A stretch of DNA of 10,320 bases from an uncultured Eubacteriales bacterium (GTDB taxonomy: Bacteria > Bacillota > Clostridia > Peptostreptococcales > Anaerovoracaceae): positions 1-10,320 of the forward strand of contig CADBQT010000260.1 in the NCBI GenBank assembly GCA_902796875.1, written 5' to 3'. The notes beneath the pieces were generated by a model. The model did no database searches and was not told the DNA's origin. It worked only from the letters and a program-made list of their open reading frames with translations. A program made the position numbers and the translations under genes. Each line of letters starts with the position of its first letter. Within the stretch, counting starts at the first letter, position 1. Positions 9,279 to 10,320 of this stretch are shown here, piece by piece.

Positions 9279-9286
9279 GTTGTCAA
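9258..9286 (-). promoter_or_regulatory. Main sigma-A promoter for rpoBC
   Basis: A perfect -35 TTGACA (9286-9281) is followed after 17 bp by TATCAT (9263-9258), with a TG one base upstream of the -10 (extended -10). Predicted transcription start is near 9251, giving a leader of about 45 nt to the rpoB ATG. It lies downstream of the rplL terminator, so it would give rpoBC expression independent of the ribosomal stalk genes. The 60 bp upstream are T-rich on the coding strand and may act as an UP element. Confidence 0.85.
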
Positions 9287-9297
9287 CGCATAATTGA

Positions 9298-9313
9298 TCC
9301 AAAACTCCAAAAC
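9298..9313 (-). repeat. Perfect 8-bp tandem repeat upstream of the rpoBC promoter
   Basis: On the coding strand GTTTTGGA occurs twice without a gap, ending 11 bp upstream of the first -35 box. The position (roughly -47 to -62 from the predicted start) is where UP elements or activator sites lie. It may also be chance in T-rich DNA. Confidence 0.55.
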
Positions 9314-9325
9314 ATAAATGCCCCG

Positions 9326-9368
9326 AAAAAATCAAAACGGGAGTTGCCGCCCAAAGGCTGCAACTCCC
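9326..9368 (-). terminator. Intrinsic terminator or attenuator after rplL
   Basis: GGGAGTTGC (9368-9360) pairs perfectly with GCAACTCCC (9347-9339), a 9-bp stem. Beyond an A-G mismatch, GCC/GGC extends it by 3 bp and closes a 4-nt loop. The transcript continues GTTTT, GA, then six T (9331-9326). The U-tract is interrupted, which may make it leaky. The other strand reads into six T at 9372-9377, so the element could work in both directions. It starts 22 bp after the rplL stop. E. coli has a partial attenuator at the same place, between rplL and rpoB. Confidence 0.85.
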
Positions 9369-9390
9369 CGGTTTTTTGAGTTCGCAGGAA

Positions 9391-9759
9391 CTATTTCAGC
9401 TCGACAACAGCGCCGACCTCTTCCAGCTGGCCCTTGATGGCCTCGGCTTCGGCCTTCTCCACGCCTTCCTTGACGTTGGAGGGAGCTCCATCGACGACTT
9501 CCTTGGCTTCCTTCAGGCCCAGGCCGGTGATCTCTCTGACCGCCTTGATGACCTTGATCTTCTCAGAGCCGACTTCCTTCAGCACAACGGTGAACTCGGA
9601 CTGCTCTTCGCCGCCGCCGGCCGCGCCGCCGTCAGCCGCAACCACAGCAACGCCAGCCGCTGCGCTTACGCCGAATTCCTCTTCACAAGCCTTAACCAGT
9701 TCGTTCAGTTCCAGTACGGACATCTCTTTGATTGCTTCAATGATCTGATCTTTGTTCAT
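9391..9759 (-). CDS. rplL: Large-subunit ribosomal protein L7/L12 (stalk protein)
   Basis: L7/L12 forms the flexible stalk of the 50S subunit that recruits translation GTPases and stimulates their GTP hydrolysis. The product has 122 residues, a normal length. Residues 1-30 are the helical N-terminal dimerisation domain that binds L10. Residues 32-53 are a hinge rich in Ala, Val and Gly, including GGAAGGG (44-50). Residues 55-122 are the globular C-terminal domain, with the factor-binding surface [18 protein letters not shown] (69-86): Ile71, Lys72, Arg75 and Lys86 align with the E. coli residues known to contact EF-G and EF-Tu. Start ATG at 9759 has AAAGGAG upstream. It follows rplJ by 41 bp, the usual pair, and is followed by a terminator, so it ends its transcription unit. 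Confidence 0.99.
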   Translation of the reverse strand: MNKDQIIEAIKEMSVLELNELVKACEEEFGVSAAAGVAVVAADGGAAGGGEEQSEFTVVLKEVGSEKIKVIKAVREITGLGLKEAKEVVDGAPSNVKEGVEKAEAEAIKGQLEEVGAVVELK

Positions 9760-9800
9760 TTCTTTCTCCTTTTCCTATGATGGACAGTATCCTGTTTTCT

Positions 9801-10295
9801 TTACGCTTCTTCTTTGTTTTCCGCGATCTGGGAAACGACTCTTGCAAAGTTCGCGATAGGCGACTGGATGCTTCCCATGAACTTGGAAATAAGGACATCT
9901 CTGGAGGGGATGGATGCGACCTGGACGATGGCGTCCTTGTCGTAGTATTCTCCTTCGACGAATCCGCCCTTGAACTCCATCTTCTTGAATTCCTTGATGG
10001 CGTCGTTCAGGACTCTCGCGGGAGCCGTCGCGTCCTCATAGCTGAAGGCGAACGCGCTGGGTCCTTCCAGCACCTCTGCCAGGGGCTCGAAATCCGTTCC
10101 CTGGATCGCTCTCTTCGCCAGCGTGTTCTTGTACACGGTGTAATCGACGTTGGCTTCTCTGAGCTTTCTTCTCATGGCGTCGGCCTCTTCGACCGTGATG
10201 CCCATGTAGTCGATAACGACTGCGCCCTGAGCCTTTTCAAATTTTTCTTTGATCTCGTCGATGACAACCTGTTTCTGCTCGTAAGCTGCTTTCAT
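9801..10295 (-). CDS. rplJ: Large-subunit ribosomal protein L10 (stalk base)
   Basis: L10 anchors L7/L12 dimers to 23S rRNA, with L11, at the base of the stalk. The product has 164 residues, close to the Bacillus protein. The globular N-terminal RNA-binding domain (about 1-130) shows the family hallmarks AVVIDYMGITVEEADAMRRKL (25-45) and YTVYKNTLAKRA (52-63). The C-terminal helix (about 137-160) binds L7/L12; its modest length suits two dimers, as in typical mesophiles, but that is inference. ATG at 10295 is the start; AAAGGAG lies 12 nt upstream, farther than for the other genes here. L10-L7/L12 is known in several bacteria to repress its own mRNA through a leader, most of which would lie beyond the right edge. 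Confidence 0.98.
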   Translation of the reverse strand: MKAAYEQKQVVIDEIKEKFEKAQGAVVIDYMGITVEEADAMRRKLREANVDYTVYKNTLAKRAIQGTDFEPLAEVLEGPSAFAFSYEDATAPARVLNDAIKEFKKMEFKGGFVEGEYYDKDAIVQVASIPSRDVLISKFMGSIQSPIANFARVVSQIAENKEEA

Positions 10296-10299
10296 TCTG

Positions 10300-10318
10300 C
10301 AGGTTCTCTCCTTTCCTG
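10300..10318 (-). promoter_or_regulatory. Small hairpin around the rplJ ribosome binding site
   Basis: CAGG (10318-10315) can pair with CCTG (10303-10300). This puts the AAAGGAG Shine-Dalgarno in an 11-nt loop and shortens the effective distance to the start codon. The stem has only 4 bp, so this is a weak call. It would be the 3' end of the L10 leader, the rest of which is outside the window. Confidence 0.25.
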
Positions 10319-10320
10319 GA

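Overview
This window is an ordinary, highly conserved bacterial core locus: ribosomal proteins, RNA polymerase and elongation factor G. Every gene lies on the minus strand. In the direction of transcription the order is rplJ (L10), rplL (L7/L12), rpoB, rpoC, rpsL (S12), rpsG (S7) and fusA (EF-G), with fusA cut off by the left edge after residue 156. All other long open frames are shadows of these genes.

The organism is most likely a Firmicute of class Clostridia. The S12 protein carries the roughly 13-residue N-terminal insertion known from Gram-positive S12. RpoB and RpoC lack the large lineage-specific insertions of proteobacterial subunits, both subunits end in acidic tails, and the Shine-Dalgarno sequences are strong AGGAG/AAAGGAG types. 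The DNA is moderately GC-rich. I cannot safely name a family. Two small genes often found here in Bacillus are absent: ybxB between rplL and rpoB, and the L7Ae-like ybxF between rpoC and rpsL.

Layout from right to left (5' to 3' of the transcripts). At 10295-9391 are rplJ and rplL, which encode the ribosomal stalk base and stalk. A strong hairpin terminator or attenuator at 9326-9368 follows rplL. The rest of the 184-bp gap holds an 8-bp tandem repeat and two overlapping sigma-A promoters offset by 8 bp, which should drive rpoBC. rpoB and rpoC follow with only 15 bp between them. A 113-bp gap then carries a clear extended -10 promoter and a leader hairpin ahead of rpsL-rpsG-fusA (the str operon). 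An unusually long, foldable 171-bp spacer separates rpsL from rpsG, and 40 bp separate rpsG from fusA.

The genes therefore form three transcription modules on one strand: stalk proteins, RNA polymerase core, and decoding/translocation. Some read-through between modules is likely. I see no mobile element, CRISPR array, defence gene or new protein system. The observations worth checking concern the non-coding control regions, the acidic RNA polymerase tails, and one substitution in the RpoC bridge helix.
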